From Bacillota bacterium (GTDB taxonomy: Bacteria; Bacillota; Sulfobacillia; JAJYWN01), in NCBI GenBank assembly GCA_021791495.1, contig JAJYWN010000057.1, positions 1 to 44,726 on the forward strand: DNA of 44,726 bases, in the 5' to 3' direction. How positions within the stretch are numbered: position 1 is the first letter of the stretch; each line of letters starts with the position of its first letter. The position numbers were made by a program, and so were the translations under genes. Below are positions 24,503 through 33,584 of this stretch, piece by piece. The notes under the pieces are model-generated. The model did no database searches. It was not told the origin of the DNA and saw nothing but the letters and a program-made list of their open reading frames with translations.

Positions 24503-27145
24503 ATGGAGCTGAAGAGTATCAAAGCCTTTGATGGCCGGAATGTCCACAGCCACTATCCGGTGGTGGAAATGATCGTGGACTTGGGGCCTTACGCCAAGAG
24601 GATGACCAACGAGTTCCCCGGCTTCGACCGGGAACTCGTGGCCTGCCTGCCCGGCCTGGCCGCCCATACCTGCAGCCGGGGGACACCGGGCGGGTTCTTG
24701 GAGCGCGTCCGGGAAGGGACTCTCCTCGGGCACGTCATCGAACACGTGGCCTTGGAGCTGCAGGAAATGGCCGGCATCGCCATGGTTTACGGGAAAACCC
24801 GCCGGGCGGAGAAGCCGGGGGTCTACCGCATCGTTTTCGAATACCGGGCCAGGGCGGCGGCTCTGGCGGCCGGCGAAGAGGCCTTCCAATTGGTGAAAGG
24901 TCTGGTGGACAGGACGCGCACCGACGGAGCGGCGGTGGCGGCAGAGCTGGCTCGCCTGGCAGCCGTCACGGAACTGGGCCCCAGCACGGCGTCCATCGTA
25001 CAGGCCGCCCAGAAGCGCCGCATACCGGTGTTCCGGCTGGGCGACGACAGCTTGGTGCAGCTGGGATACGGTAAGCACCGGCGCTTCGTGCGCGCCACCG
25101 TGACCGATCGCACCCCTTGTCTCGGCACCGACCTGGCCGGCGATAAGACCACGGCCAAGAGGATACTAAACGATAGCGGTCTGCCCGTTCCCTTGGGGGG
25201 CGCCGCAGCCACCGAGGAAGGGGCCGTGGAGCTGGCACTGACCTTGGGTTTCCCGGTGGTGGTCAAGCCGCGCAACGGAAACCAGGGTAAAGGCGTTTCG
25301 CTGGATTTGCGCAGTGAGGCCGACGTGCGTCGCGCCTTCGCCGCCGCCACCAGACACGATAAGGAAGTGGTGGTGGAACAGTTCGTGCGGGGGCGGCAAT
25401 ACCGTTTCCTTGTGGTGAACGGAAAAGTGGAGGCGGTGGCCGAACGTCGGCCGGCCTCGGTAGTGGGAGATGGGTTGTCCACCATCACTAAGCTGGTGGA
25501 AGAAGTGAACCGCGACCCGGACCGGGGCGAAGAACACGAAAAGCGCCTCACCAAGATCAAGATCGACCCTGAGGCGCTGCTGGCATTGTCCAAACAGGGG
25601 TATACCCCCGAGGCCGTTCCGGCGGCGGGGACTGTGGTTTTGCTGCGTGAGAACGCTAACCTCTCCACGGGGGGGACGGCGCGGGACGTGACGGACGAGG
25701 CCCACCCCTATAACCGCGAAATGGTGGTACGCGCCGTCGAACTGCTGAACCTGGATGTGGCGGGCGTCGATGTGGTGGCGCCAGACATCGGCCGGCCCAT
25801 GGACGAAGAGGGTGGCGCCATCATCGAGGTGAACGCTGCTCCTGGGCTGCGGATGCATCTCTATCCTTCCGAAGGCAAAGGGCGGCCTGTAGCCGACGCG
25901 GTGGTGGATTACCTCTTCCCAGACCAAACGGACGCGCGCGTGCCCATCTGTGCCATCACGGGCACCAACGGCAAGACCACCGTTACGCGGCTGATCGGGT
26001 TCGGCTTCAGCCAGCAGGGAAAATGTGTGGGAATGACCACCACCGAAGGCGTGTTCGTGGGGGGACGCCAGGTGGCCAAGGGTGACACGACCGGACCGCG
26101 CAGCGCCCGGATCGTGCTGTCCGACCCCAAGGTGGAGGTGGCCGTGCTGGAAACGGCGCGCGGCGGAATCCTCCGGGGCGGGCTGGCCTTCGACTGGTGC
26201 GATGTGGCGGTGGTGACCAATGTGGCTTGGGACCACGTGGGTCTGGACGGCGTGGACGATTTGGAAGACCTGGTGCACATCAAGTCCCTGTTGGTCGAGG
26301 CCGTGCCGGAGCACGGATGGGCTGTGCTGAACGCCGATGACCCGCTGGTCCTCGGTATGGCGGATCGCTGCTACGGCTCGGTCTTCCTTTTCTCAGCCAA
26401 GGGGGACAACCTGACCCTGCGACGCCACGTTCTGGGCGGCGGGCGCGCCATCTTCCTGAAGCGAGGTGTGCTGACCCTGGCCACACCGGAAGGCGAGACT
26501 CCGCTTCTGCATTACCGGCGCATACCCTGCACCTGGAACGGCAAGGCGCGCCATAACATCGAAAACGCCATGGCGGCCGCGGGGGCCCTGCACTGCCTGG
26601 GACACTCCGTCGAAGCCATCGTGAATTGCCTGAAGGAGTTCGGCTCTGTCCCGGCGGCCAACCAGGGCCGGGCCGAACTGCGCACCGTGGCGGGGCGGAA
26701 GATCCTGATCGACTACGGGCACAACACTCCCGCGTTGAAAGTATTGCTACCCTTCATCAAGGCTTTGGGTGCGCGCCGTACCATCGGTGTCATCACCGCT
26801 CCGGGGGACCGCCCGTCCGACGATCTCTACCGCTTCGGCTTGACGGCAGCCCACGGGTTCAGCCGCCTGGTGATCCGCGAGGATGAAGATAAGCGCGGCC
26901 GGCAGCCCGGCGAGACCGCCGGCCTGCTCTGGCGGGGGGCGCGCGATGCGGGTATGCCGCCGGAGTCCGTCTCTATGGTCCTCGGCGAGAAGGACGCCAT
27001 CCGCACCGCCATGGAGATGTGCGGACCGGAGGACCTGATCGTGGTGATCTATGAGAAGTATGAGAAGTTGGACCGGGTCCTGCGGGAGCTGGATGTGGAG
27101 ATGAGGACAGCGGCAAGGGCGGTGGGGGCGGACGCGGTCCGGTGA
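24503..27145 (+). CDS. cphA: Cyanophycin synthetase
   Basis: The 880-residue enzyme polymerises aspartate and arginine into cyanophycin, using ATP twice per unit. An N-terminal substrate/primer-binding domain is followed by an ATP-grasp domain (about residues 215-480, with VVVKPRNGNQGKGV and IIEVNAAPGLRMH). A Mur-ligase-like domain then follows, with the P-loop GTNGKTT at about 488-494 and ETARGGILRGGL. Length and domain order match bacterial CphA1. Together with cphB it provides a nitrogen and carbon store. Cyanophycin genes in sporeforming anaerobes are documented but not universal. Confidence 0.95.
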   Translation: MELKSIKAFDGRNVHSHYPVVEMIVDLGPYAKRMTNEFPGFDRELVACLPGLAAHTCSRGTPGGFLERVREGTLLGHVIEHVALELQEMAGIAMVYGKTRRAEKPGVYRIVFEYRARAAALAAGEEAFQLVKGLVDRTRTDGAAVAAELARLAAVTELGPSTASIVQAAQKRRIPVFRLGDDSLVQLGYGKHRRFVRATVTDRTPCLGTDLAGDKTTAKRILNDSGLPVPLGGAAATEEGAVELALTLGFPVVVKPRNGNQGKGVSLDLRSEADVRRAFAAATRHDKEVVVEQFVRGRQYRFLVVNGKVEAVAERRPASVVGDGLSTITKLVEEVNRDPDRGEEHEKRLTKIKIDPEALLALSKQGYTPEAVPAAGTVVLLRENANLSTGGTARDVTDEAHPYNREMVVRAVELLNLDVAGVDVVAPDIGRPMDEEGGAIIEVNAAPGLRMHLYPSEGKGRPVADAVVDYLFPDQTDARVPICAITGTNGKTTVTRLIGFGFSQQGKCVGMTTTEGVFVGGRQVAKGDTTGPRSARIVLSDPKVEVAVLETARGGILRGGLAFDWCDVAVVTNVAWDHVGLDGVDDLEDLVHIKSLLVEAVPEHGWAVLNADDPLVLGMADRCYGSVFLFSAKGDNLTLRRHVLGGGRAIFLKRGVLTLATPEGETPLLHYRRIPCTWNGKARHNIENAMAAAGALHCLGHSVEAIVNCLKEFGSVPAANQGRAELRTVAGRKILIDYGHNTPALKVLLPFIKALGARRTIGVITAPGDRPSDDLYRFGLTAAHGFSRLVIREDEDKRGRQPGETAGLLWRGARDAGMPPESVSMVLGEKDAIRTAMEMCGPEDLIVVIYEKYEKLDRVLRELDVEMRTAARAVGADAVR

Positions 27146-27274
27146 GCGGCACGCGAGCGACGCGCGAGTGGCGAGTGACGGGTAAGCGGTGCGTGAGTGG
27201 GGCGTGGGCGTGCGGAGAAAGGAATGGGAGGTAGAGCGGGCGGCGGCCAAGAAAAAGGGCACGGAGGTGGCAGC

Positions 27275-28459
27275 ATGCCCGGTCCCTTCATAGAAGCCCC
27301 AAACGGCCCGAACGGACAAAACGGATATGGTGCGCCGAGTGCCCTCCGGCTTCAAGTGCCGGCGAAGGTGAATCTCCTTCTGTGCGTGGGTCCTCGGCGC
27401 GACGATGGCTATCACGAAGTGGCCAGCCTGATGCAGGCTATTTCCCTCTTCGACGAGGTCCGCCTGAGCGAAGGACCTGGGCCGCGGCCTTCCCTGCCTT
27501 CCCCGACCGCTGGTCCATTACCGCCGGCGTGGACTGACCCCGCCTCCGGTTCCACCCTGACTGTTGCCACGGGGGGGGCCGGAACGACCGTCGGAACCGG
27601 GGCCGTCGCATCGGTCGGTTCGGTACCGGCGGGGCCGGAGAACCTTGTCTGGCGGGCAACAGTGGCTCTGGCCGAGCGCACCGGGAGGCTCAGGGGAGGG
27701 AAACTGGCCCGGCCGGTCGACATCGAGATCATAAAGAGCATTCCCGCCGGCGGGGGCCTGGGAGGCGGTAGCGCCGATGCCGCGGCGACCTTGGTGGGGC
27801 TAAACCTACTTTGGCGCCTCGGGTTACCGGCGGAGGCCTTGATTGAACTGGGTGGCGAGTTGGGAAGCGACGTCCCCTTCTTCATTTACGGGGGCACGGC
27901 GCTGGCGGCGGGACGGGGAGAGCGAGTCTTACCCTTGCCTGCCGTGGCCGGCTGGTTGGTCCTGGCGAACAGCGGTATCGTCGTTTCGACGCCGCAGGTG
28001 TACAGAACTCTGGACGAGGACCGGGCAACCAAGATGGCCGGAATCGAGAAGGCCGGCGGTGGCTCCTGGTCGCTGGCGGCACGCGACGCCACCGCATGGT
28101 TGAGTTTGAGGGCCGCCGAACCGGCGCGCCTCCTGGGTGAACTGCCTCTATTGGGGAAGAACGACCTGGAAGCCCCGGCCCGCCGACTGGAACCCGCGTT
28201 GGGAAATACCGGGGCGGCCATGCGCGACGCCGGGCTTACGCCGCACTTGTCGGGCAGCGGCGGCACTTTTTGGGCTCCGGCGGCCTCGGAGGGCGAAGCT
28301 CGGGCGGCGGCCACGGCCTTGGCTGCGTGCGGGTTGTGGTCTCGCGCGGTGGAAGCCGTTCCCTTCGGTGTTCGCCCGGCGGACCCGGCGGGTCCGGCGC
28401 GACAGCGGCCCCCAGGGGCCGAGGTGCAGGATTCGCGGGGGGCGGGCCGAAGTAACTAG
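27275..28459 (+). CDS. ispE: 4-diphosphocytidyl-2-C-methyl-D-erythritol kinase
   Basis: IspE phosphorylates CDP-ME in the MEP isoprenoid pathway. The 394-residue protein has PAKVNLLLCVGPRRDDGYHEV at the N-terminus and the GHMP ATP loop PAGGGLGGGSADAAA at about residues 156-170. The family is normally about 280-310 residues. The extra length is a Gly/Ala/Pro-rich insertion at about residues 68-120 and a C-terminal tail of about 30 residues. The start is ATG 27275 after GGAGGTGG (27263-27270); the upstream 130 bases are GC-rich and repetitive and are not clearly coding. Confidence 0.9.
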   Translation: MPGPFIEAPNGPNGQNGYGAPSALRLQVPAKVNLLLCVGPRRDDGYHEVASLMQAISLFDEVRLSEGPGPRPSLPSPTAGPLPPAWTDPASGSTLTVATGGAGTTVGTGAVASVGSVPAGPENLVWRATVALAERTGRLRGGKLARPVDIEIIKSIPAGGGLGGGSADAAATLVGLNLLWRLGLPAEALIELGGELGSDVPFFIYGGTALAAGRGERVLPLPAVAGWLVLANSGIVVSTPQVYRTLDEDRATKMAGIEKAGGGSWSLAARDATAWLSLRAAEPARLLGELPLLGKNDLEAPARRLEPALGNTGAAMRDAGLTPHLSGSGGTFWAPAASEGEARAAATALAACGLWSRAVEAVPFGVRPADPAGPARQRPPGAEVQDSRGAGRSN

Positions 28460-28486
28460 CGTTTTTTCAGGAAGGGGGCGTTCGCC

Positions 28487-29263
28487 GTGGCGGCCGGCGG
28501 TAAGGAAATCAACGCGGTGATTCTGGCGGGACGGCGGAACACAGGCAAGCTGAAAGATGTGGCCACCGACGAATGGGAAGCCCTGATCGACTTCGGCGGT
28601 CGGCCCATGGCCCAGTACATCGTCGACGCCTGCTCGGGTTCCAGCAGCGTCGACCATATCGCCGTGGTGGGACCAGTGGAGGCCATGCGCGGCCGCATCA
28701 CCGGCCGGAATCTGACCTTCGTGGAGGCCGGGGACTCGGCCATCGATAATCTCAGGCGGGGGTTGAAGGCGCTGGGCGCCGAGGGCTACCTGCTCATCTG
28801 CGCGTCGGACATCCCATTGGTGACCCCGGCCATCATCGACCGGCTGGTGGCCGACTGCCTGGCCAAGCCGGCGCAGCTCTACTACCCCGTCATTTCCCGA
28901 GAAGACAATGATAAGAAGTTCCCCGGCATGCACCGCACGTACGGGACCGTGCGCGAGGGGACGTTCACCGGTGGCAACATCTTTCTCCTTGACGCTTCCA
29001 TCGTGGAAGCGAAACTCCCTGTGGCGGAGGACTTCTTCGCCGCCCGCAAGGACGTGCTGAAGATGGCCAGCCTCCTGGGTTGGTCCTTCCTCATCCGGCT
29101 GGTGCTGAAGCGCCTGGGGATCGCCGACATCGAGCGCCGGGTGGGGCAGCTATTCGGCGTCACCGGAAAGGCCGTCATCTGCCACGACCCGGAAGTGGCC
29201 GTGGATGTGGACAAGCCCAGCGATCTGGAACTGGTCCATTCTCTTCTGGGAGACCGTTCGTGA
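28487..29263 (+). CDS. MobA-like NTP-transferase domain protein
   Basis: The 258-residue protein has a nucleotidyltransferase N-terminus (INAVILAGRRNTG...ALIDFGGRPM) with the LLICASDIPLVTP acidic motif. It resembles the MobA/GlmU/IspD sugar- or cofactor-nucleotidyltransferase fold. The Arg-rich loop typical of GlmU is altered, so substrate prediction is unsafe. The GTG start at 28487 follows GGAAGGGGG. It is coupled to purR through an overlapping GTGA and lies between ispE and purR, a position where similar genes occur in other clostridia (from memory). Confidence 0.75.
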   Translation: MAAGGKEINAVILAGRRNTGKLKDVATDEWEALIDFGGRPMAQYIVDACSGSSSVDHIAVVGPVEAMRGRITGRNLTFVEAGDSAIDNLRRGLKALGAEGYLLICASDIPLVTPAIIDRLVADCLAKPAQLYYPVISREDNDKKFPGMHRTYGTVREGTFTGGNIFLLDASIVEAKLPVAEDFFAARKDVLKMASLLGWSFLIRLVLKRLGIADIERRVGQLFGVTGKAVICHDPEVAVDVDKPSDLELVHSLLGDRS

Positions 29264-30186
29264 GACCCGAAGCCGGCGGCCATGGCGGGGCCACGAATGG
29301 CTCCGGCACCAGTGCCTCCGGTAGCCCGGACCAGAGTGGCGGTGGCGGCGGTCGCTGGCGCCGAGGGCGCCGGCTGGCGGCGCTGACGCGCCTCTTGACT
29401 TCCCGACCGGGCGAGCTGATCAGCCTGTCCCAGTTCAGCGGCGTTCTGGACGCGGCCAAATCCACCATCAGCGAGGACCTGACCACTATCAAGGAGGGGC
29501 TCGAGGAGCGGGGCCTGGGACGCGTGGAGACAGTGGCCGGCGCGGCCGGCGGCGTAGTCTTTCATCCCACGGTCAGCGCCGCTTCGGGAGACGAGATCGT
29601 TGAAGAACTCTGTGCCCGCCTGCAATCGCCCGATCGCATTCTACCGGGCGGGTTCCTCTACATGACCGACCTGGTCTTCTCGCCCTATTGGGCGGGACGG
29701 CTGGGAGAAATCATCGCCGGGTTATATGCCCCGGCTGAGCCACAATTCGTGGTCACCGTGGAGACCAAGGGCATCCCGCTGGCTCTCTTCTCGGCCCAGG
29801 CCATGAACCTGCCTCTGGTCGTCGCCCGGCGCGACGCCCGTGCCACCGAAGGGCCGGCCGTCAGCATCACCTTCGTCTCCGGCACCACCGGCCGCATCCA
29901 GGCCATGTCCTTACCGCGCCGGTCGCTGCCGGCCGGGGCGCGTGTCCTGGTGGTCGACGACTTCATGAAGGCCGGGGGCACCGCTCGCGGAGTGGTCGAA
30001 CTGATGCGGGAGTTCGAGGCCCAGGTGGTGGGGCTGGCCGTCCTCATGGAAACGGCTCAACCCGAAAAGAAGATGGTGGAGGACTACATTTCCTTCACCG
30101 TCCTGCACGAAGTGGATGAAGCTGCCCGGCGTGCCGTGGTGACGCCCGGGAGTTGGAAGAAAGCCGTCCCGACTAGGAGCAGGTAG
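29260..30186 (+). CDS. purR: Purine operon repressor PurR (PRTase-fold)
   Basis: The 308-residue regulator has an N-terminal winged helix (RRGRRLAALTRLLTSRPGELISLSQFSGVL...AKSTISEDLTTIKE) and a phosphoribosyltransferase-like C-terminal domain with the PRPP loop VLVVDDFMKAGGTA at about residues 229-242. In Bacillus, PRPP binding releases PurR from purine genes. Its N-terminus is preceded by about 30 Gly/Ser-rich residues. The GTG start overlaps the preceding stop codon. Confidence 0.92.
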   Translation: MRPEAGGHGGATNGSGTSASGSPDQSGGGGGRWRRGRRLAALTRLLTSRPGELISLSQFSGVLDAAKSTISEDLTTIKEGLEERGLGRVETVAGAAGGVVFHPTVSAASGDEIVEELCARLQSPDRILPGGFLYMTDLVFSPYWAGRLGEIIAGLYAPAEPQFVVTVETKGIPLALFSAQAMNLPLVVARRDARATEGPAVSITFVSGTTGRIQAMSLPRRSLPAGARVLVVDDFMKAGGTARGVVELMREFEAQVVGLAVLMETAQPEKKMVEDYISFTVLHEVDEAARRAVVTPGSWKKAVPTRSR

Positions 30187-30320
30187 TACTAAGTCAGCTA
30201 CCGACCCATCCCGCCACGTGTCGACAGGTTTTCCTCTTCCCCAATTCCCAGTGGGAGGATTTGCTATTGCCTGCCGGAAGGCAGTCATCACCCAAATTCT
30301 TCCATGAGGGGGAGTCCAGT

Positions 30321-31217
30321 TTGAACATTACCGATGTCCGGATGAAGAAGGTCGGTGGCTCTGGCAAGGTTAAGGCAGTGGGGAGCATTACGGTGGGGGC
30401 GGACTTCGTAGTGCACGAGGTCAAGGTGATCCTCGGTGTGAACGGTCTCTTCGTCGCGCTTCCCTCAAAGAAAATGGCCGACGGGACCTTCAAGGACTTA
30501 GTCCATCCCATCACGGCTGAGGCGCGCGAAGCGATGCAGAAGGCAGTGCTGGAGAAGTACACCCTGGCCATGGAGGCGGGTCCCGACAGCCCGGTTACCT
30601 CATCGGCGGAAGAGGTGACAGCCACGGCCGCGCCGGCGGCCGGAACGACAGTCGGGTCAGCGGTCGCGGCTACAACGCCGGGGGCGACGAGCGTGGCCGC
30701 CGGCACGGCGACCGATGGACCCGTATCCGTCGGGCCAGCCTCCCCGCTCCCGGCCACAGCGACGTCGGCCGAGATGGCCGGTCATCCGGCGGCCCTAGCC
30801 ACCGAAGTCACCGTGCAGGCGGTGACCGGCGCGATGCAGCCCGTACCGGCCACCGCGGCCGAACCGGTGGTAGCTACTCTGGCCGCCGCCGCGGAGAACG
30901 ACGCGGGTGATGGGAACGGGGCGAGCGGAGAAGCCACTGGCGTCCATGAGGCGGCCAGATCAGCCGCTTGGTCCGGCCAGGATAGCGGGATGAAATCAAA
31001 CACCCCGATCTCGGTGTCGGCCAGCCAGAGTCAGGAAGAAGGCCTCGGGGGCCGGGACGCTGAGACGGACCACGCAGGCGGTTCCGCCTACCACAGTTAT
31101 GTACGCTACGACGGCACCTCCACCCACGATACGCGCTCCCACCACCGCCCGACCCGCAAGAATCCGCCGATAGCGGGCGCCGGCTCTGGTGAAACCGGCG
31201 GCCTCACCTCTGCGTAG
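30321..31217 (+). CDS. spoVG: SpoVG-domain protein with a long low-complexity C-terminal tail
   Basis: Residues 1 to about 88 are a clear SpoVG domain (LNITDVRMKKVGGSGKVKAV..., FVVHEVKVILGVNGLFVALPSKKM, FKDLVHPIT). SpoVG is an RNA/DNA-binding regulator of sporulation and cell division, normally about 90-100 residues. Here a further 210 or so residues rich in Ala, Thr, Val, Pro and Gly follow without a recognisable fold, ending in a His/Arg/Ser-rich segment. The TTG start at 30321 has GGGGGAG upstream. The tail is in frame through to a single stop at 31215-31217, so this is not an obvious frameshift artefact, but sequencing should be checked. Confidence 0.85.
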   Translation: MNITDVRMKKVGGSGKVKAVGSITVGADFVVHEVKVILGVNGLFVALPSKKMADGTFKDLVHPITAEAREAMQKAVLEKYTLAMEAGPDSPVTSSAEEVTATAAPAAGTTVGSAVAATTPGATSVAAGTATDGPVSVGPASPLPATATSAEMAGHPAALATEVTVQAVTGAMQPVPATAAEPVVATLAAAAENDAGDGNGASGEATGVHEAARSAAWSGQDSGMKSNTPISVSASQSQEEGLGGRDAETDHAGGSAYHSYVRYDGTSTHDTRSHHRPTRKNPPIAGAGSGETGGLTSA

Positions 31218-31293
31218 AAAGAAGAGGCCAACGGGACAAAAAGTGCCGTGACAGGACGAGGAGCGTGGGGAAGGAACCTGGAGAAGAAGAGAA

Positions 31294-31322
31294 GAGGCCC
31301 GCACCCATACGGTGCGGGCCTC
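31294..31322 (-). terminator. Terminator of the four-gene membrane cassette (also between convergent genes)
   Basis: A perfect 12-bp stem (GAGGCCCGCACC 31294-31305 with its complement 31311-31322) has a five-base loop. In the minus direction it is followed by a pyrimidine tract (TTCTCTTCTTCTC), which fits an intrinsic terminator for the cassette. It may also stop transcripts from spoVG. Confidence 0.75.
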
Positions 31323-31360
31323 CCGATGAACTTCTTACCGCCCCAATCCAAACGGAGCAG

Positions 31361-31993
31361 TTACTTCACGGCGCCAAGCCAGTTGCCGAGGAGGAACTGC
31401 AAGCGGCCGATGAACAGAGAGATACGGGCCATGACGGTCCCACCGAACGCGGCGCCGAGGCCGATCATGATGGCCCAGCGTCCGATCCAAGCGGGATAGC
31501 CGAAGACCTTGTTCTTCTCCCGGTTCACGGTGAACACAAAGTAGCAGAGGGTGCCCATCAACATCACCCAAAAGATGATGTTATTGATAGTTTGCCCGGG
31601 TGAGCCATCAACCGCAAAACGCTGGAAGCTGTTGTTGATCTGCGTGATGAAGGGGGCCGGGCTGAAGGCCAGGACGTAGCCCGAGCCATACCCCACCCAC
31701 CAAGACATCGGGAACCGCGCCAGCCACGAGAGTTTGGGGAAGAACTGGAAGTAGATCAGTAACCCGAAAAGGATCGGGAGGATCTCCCAGAACTTGCCAT
31801 CTTTGATAATGTCCTTGGTGATGGCCGGCTTGAGGTACTGGTCCCAGTCACCCGTCATGCCGAAACCGGTAGCTACGCCGACGAACAGGTGCTCGGCAAA
31901 CCGGAAGAAGGGATTCTCCTTATAGAGATAGCTGAGGATGAAGAATGTCAGGATGGCGCCGAGCCACACTCCGTAATCACTCGAGATATGCAC
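31361..31993 (-). CDS. Polytopic membrane protein of the cassette (gene D)
   Basis: This 210-residue protein has about six hydrophobic segments: near 10-25, 36-46, 60-80, 87-102, 128-146 and 160-185. A conserved-looking segment SYLYKENPFFRFAEHLFVGVATGFGMTGDWDQYL follows the first helix. I recall similar NPFxxFAEHLFVGV proteins annotated as hypothetical in several phyla, but this is unverified. The GTG start at 31993 follows GGGAGGTG; a longer frame to 32020 has no ribosome site. No catalytic motif is evident. It is the fourth and last gene of the cassette. Confidence 0.8.
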   Translation of the reverse strand: MHISSDYGVWLGAILTFFILSYLYKENPFFRFAEHLFVGVATGFGMTGDWDQYLKPAITKDIIKDGKFWEILPILFGLLIYFQFFPKLSWLARFPMSWWVGYGSGYVLAFSPAPFITQINNSFQRFAVDGSPGQTINNIIFWVMLMGTLCYFVFTVNREKNKVFGYPAWIGRWAIMIGLGAAFGGTVMARISLFIGRLQFLLGNWLGAVK

Positions 31994-32049
31994 GTTTTCA
32001 CCTCCCTGGGCAAGACCCAAAAGCGTGAAGACCTATGTGACACACGGGC

Positions 32050-32868
32050 CTATCCCTTCCGGCTCATCAGGTAACCGATGTTACCCAGGATGACCAGGAT
32101 GAGAATCATGAAGTGGCCGAGGGACTGAGCGTCCATGCCCTTCACAGCCGGACCCGGTATCTTGTTCAGCAGCTCGTACTCAGCGGCGCCGCGCATCCCG
32201 TTCAAGATGCCCTTATACTGGCCGGCCCGGACGTAAGGCATGGCGCCCGGAGCGGAAACGGCCGTAACACCAACGGAAATGGGGATCTTCTTCGCCTCAT
32301 ATATGTACTTGAGGTAATCGCTGGTCCCCGGGCTACCGGTGGACAGGTCGAAGGCGAAGGCCACGTACTTCGGGTCGAGGGCCTTCACCTGCTGCATCAG
32401 GGGAATGCTGTCGATGGCCTTGCCGTGGAAATCGGTCTTGGCGGCGTTGGCGATATTGTCCGTCAAGTTCCTGAGAACGATGACGGACTCGGGCTTCCAC
32501 CCCAGGTTCACCCAGTCGGTGCCTTCAGTCTTGTTGTACTTCTTGCCGGCATCCTCCAGGATGGTCTGCATCAGCTGGGCGCCGTCTTGCCACATGCAGT
32601 AGACAACGACCTTCAGATTCTTCTTGAAAGCCTGGGTCACCAGACCAACGGCCATCGGGCTAAGTTCAGGCGCGCTGGAGGGACCGTAGTCGCCGCCGAT
32701 CCACAAGACGTCACCGGACTTCAGAGCTCCGATGGCGTCATAGACCGTCTGGGTCTCTTCGCTAGTCTTAATCGGGAGGCCCATGGGCTTGAGGATCGGG
32801 ATCATGATGACAATCGCCATCAGAAGGTAGATCCACCGGCGGTCAATATTCTGAAGCTTTTCCCACAT
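32050..32868 (-). CDS. Double-anchored membrane protein with a soluble domain (gene C)
   Basis: The 272-residue protein has a membrane helix at each end (about 12-30 and 250-268). Between them lies a 200-residue soluble domain beginning QTVYDAIGALKSGDVLWIGGDYGPSSAPELSPMAVGL and ending near AEYELLNK. The alternating strand/helix pattern (VLWIGGDY, KVVVYCMW, ESVIVLRN, YVAFAFDL, PISVGVTA) suggests a Rossmann-like or crotonase-like alpha/beta fold, but no known catalytic motif is visible. Short conserved-looking points are GGDYGPS, PMAVGL, TAVSAPG and GAAEYE. Function unknown. Confidence 0.8.
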   Translation of the reverse strand: MWEKLQNIDRRWIYLLMAIVIMIPILKPMGLPIKTSEETQTVYDAIGALKSGDVLWIGGDYGPSSAPELSPMAVGLVTQAFKKNLKVVVYCMWQDGAQLMQTILEDAGKKYNKTEGTDWVNLGWKPESVIVLRNLTDNIANAAKTDFHGKAIDSIPLMQQVKALDPKYVAFAFDLSTGSPGTSDYLKYIYEAKKIPISVGVTAVSAPGAMPYVRAGQYKGILNGMRGAAEYELLNKIPGPAVKGMDAQSLGHFMILILVILGNIGYLMSRKG

Positions 32869-32914
32869 TCTCGATTTACACCTCCTTACACCAGGAGTGC
32901 TAATTCAGAGAGGA

Positions 32915-33547
32915 TCATTGCACGGAACCGCCCATGCCACCCAGGTGGGCACGCTCGATGCCCAAGAGGATGCGCAGGGCTGTGACAAAACCGCCGAGGT
33001 AGGCCCCGATGGCGATACCGCGCATGGACGCGGTATTCGGGATACGCATGATCCAGTTCGAGGCATCGCCAAACTTGGCCCAGATGGTTTCTCCGAGAGG
33101 AGCCTTACCGAGCATGACCAAGGCGGCGGCGATAAGCAGGACGGTGGCCTCACGCGTGCGGATCCGGAAGGCCCGGTAGGCCGCGGACGCGATGTAGAAG
33201 CACAACATGGAGAACATGGTGGCGTCCATGTTCCGGTATAAGTTGTTGTAGATCCACCGGAAGTTCTTCCCTTGATACCCTTCGATGACCCCGAGGACGA
33301 AGTACGCCCACATGGCTACCAGAAGGACGATGGAGAAGGCATACCCACTGCGGCGGCGCTGGACGTTCAGGCCGTGGATACGGGTCAGGTTGATGGCGCC
33401 GACCATCATGGCCATGACACCGACGAGAGTATCGAACTGGTCGGTATAGGTGAGGAGTTTGATGTGATCGCCCCACACCGTCCACTTGCCGACCATGGCG
33501 AGCAGGCCGCCAATGAGGGTAATGATAAGCGGAAGTTCCTTACGCAC
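32915..33547 (-). CDS. Polytopic membrane protein (gene B)
   Basis: This 210-residue protein has six predicted helices (about 5-22, 39-57, 67-88, 108-125, 130-147 and 171-192). The loop between helices 3 and 4 is IEGYQGKNFRWIYNNLYRNMDATMF. The last loop and helix, NTASMRGIAIGAYLGGFVTALRILLGIER, look conserved in style. No transporter or enzyme family is recognised. It has the same length as gene D and lies between the two anchored genes. Confidence 0.8.
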   Translation of the reverse strand: MRKELPLIITLIGGLLAMVGKWTVWGDHIKLLTYTDQFDTLVGVMAMMVGAINLTRIHGLNVQRRRSGYAFSIVLLVAMWAYFVLGVIEGYQGKNFRWIYNNLYRNMDATMFSMLCFYIASAAYRAFRIRTREATVLLIAAALVMLGKAPLGETIWAKFGDASNWIMRIPNTASMRGIAIGAYLGGFVTALRILLGIERAHLGGMGGSVQ

Positions 33548-33584
33548 TCTTACACCTCCTTATCCAGCCAGAATGGAGTATGGA

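Noticed and set aside
27146-27274. GC-rich repeated motifs (GCGAGTG-like) before ispE
   Set aside because: Short and imperfect; no clear unit length or known element, and likely low-complexity intergenic DNA.
30241-30320. Possible sigma-H promoter for spoVG (AGGATTT at 30256-30262)
   Set aside because: No GAAT-type -10 lies 11-13 bp downstream, so the match is incomplete.
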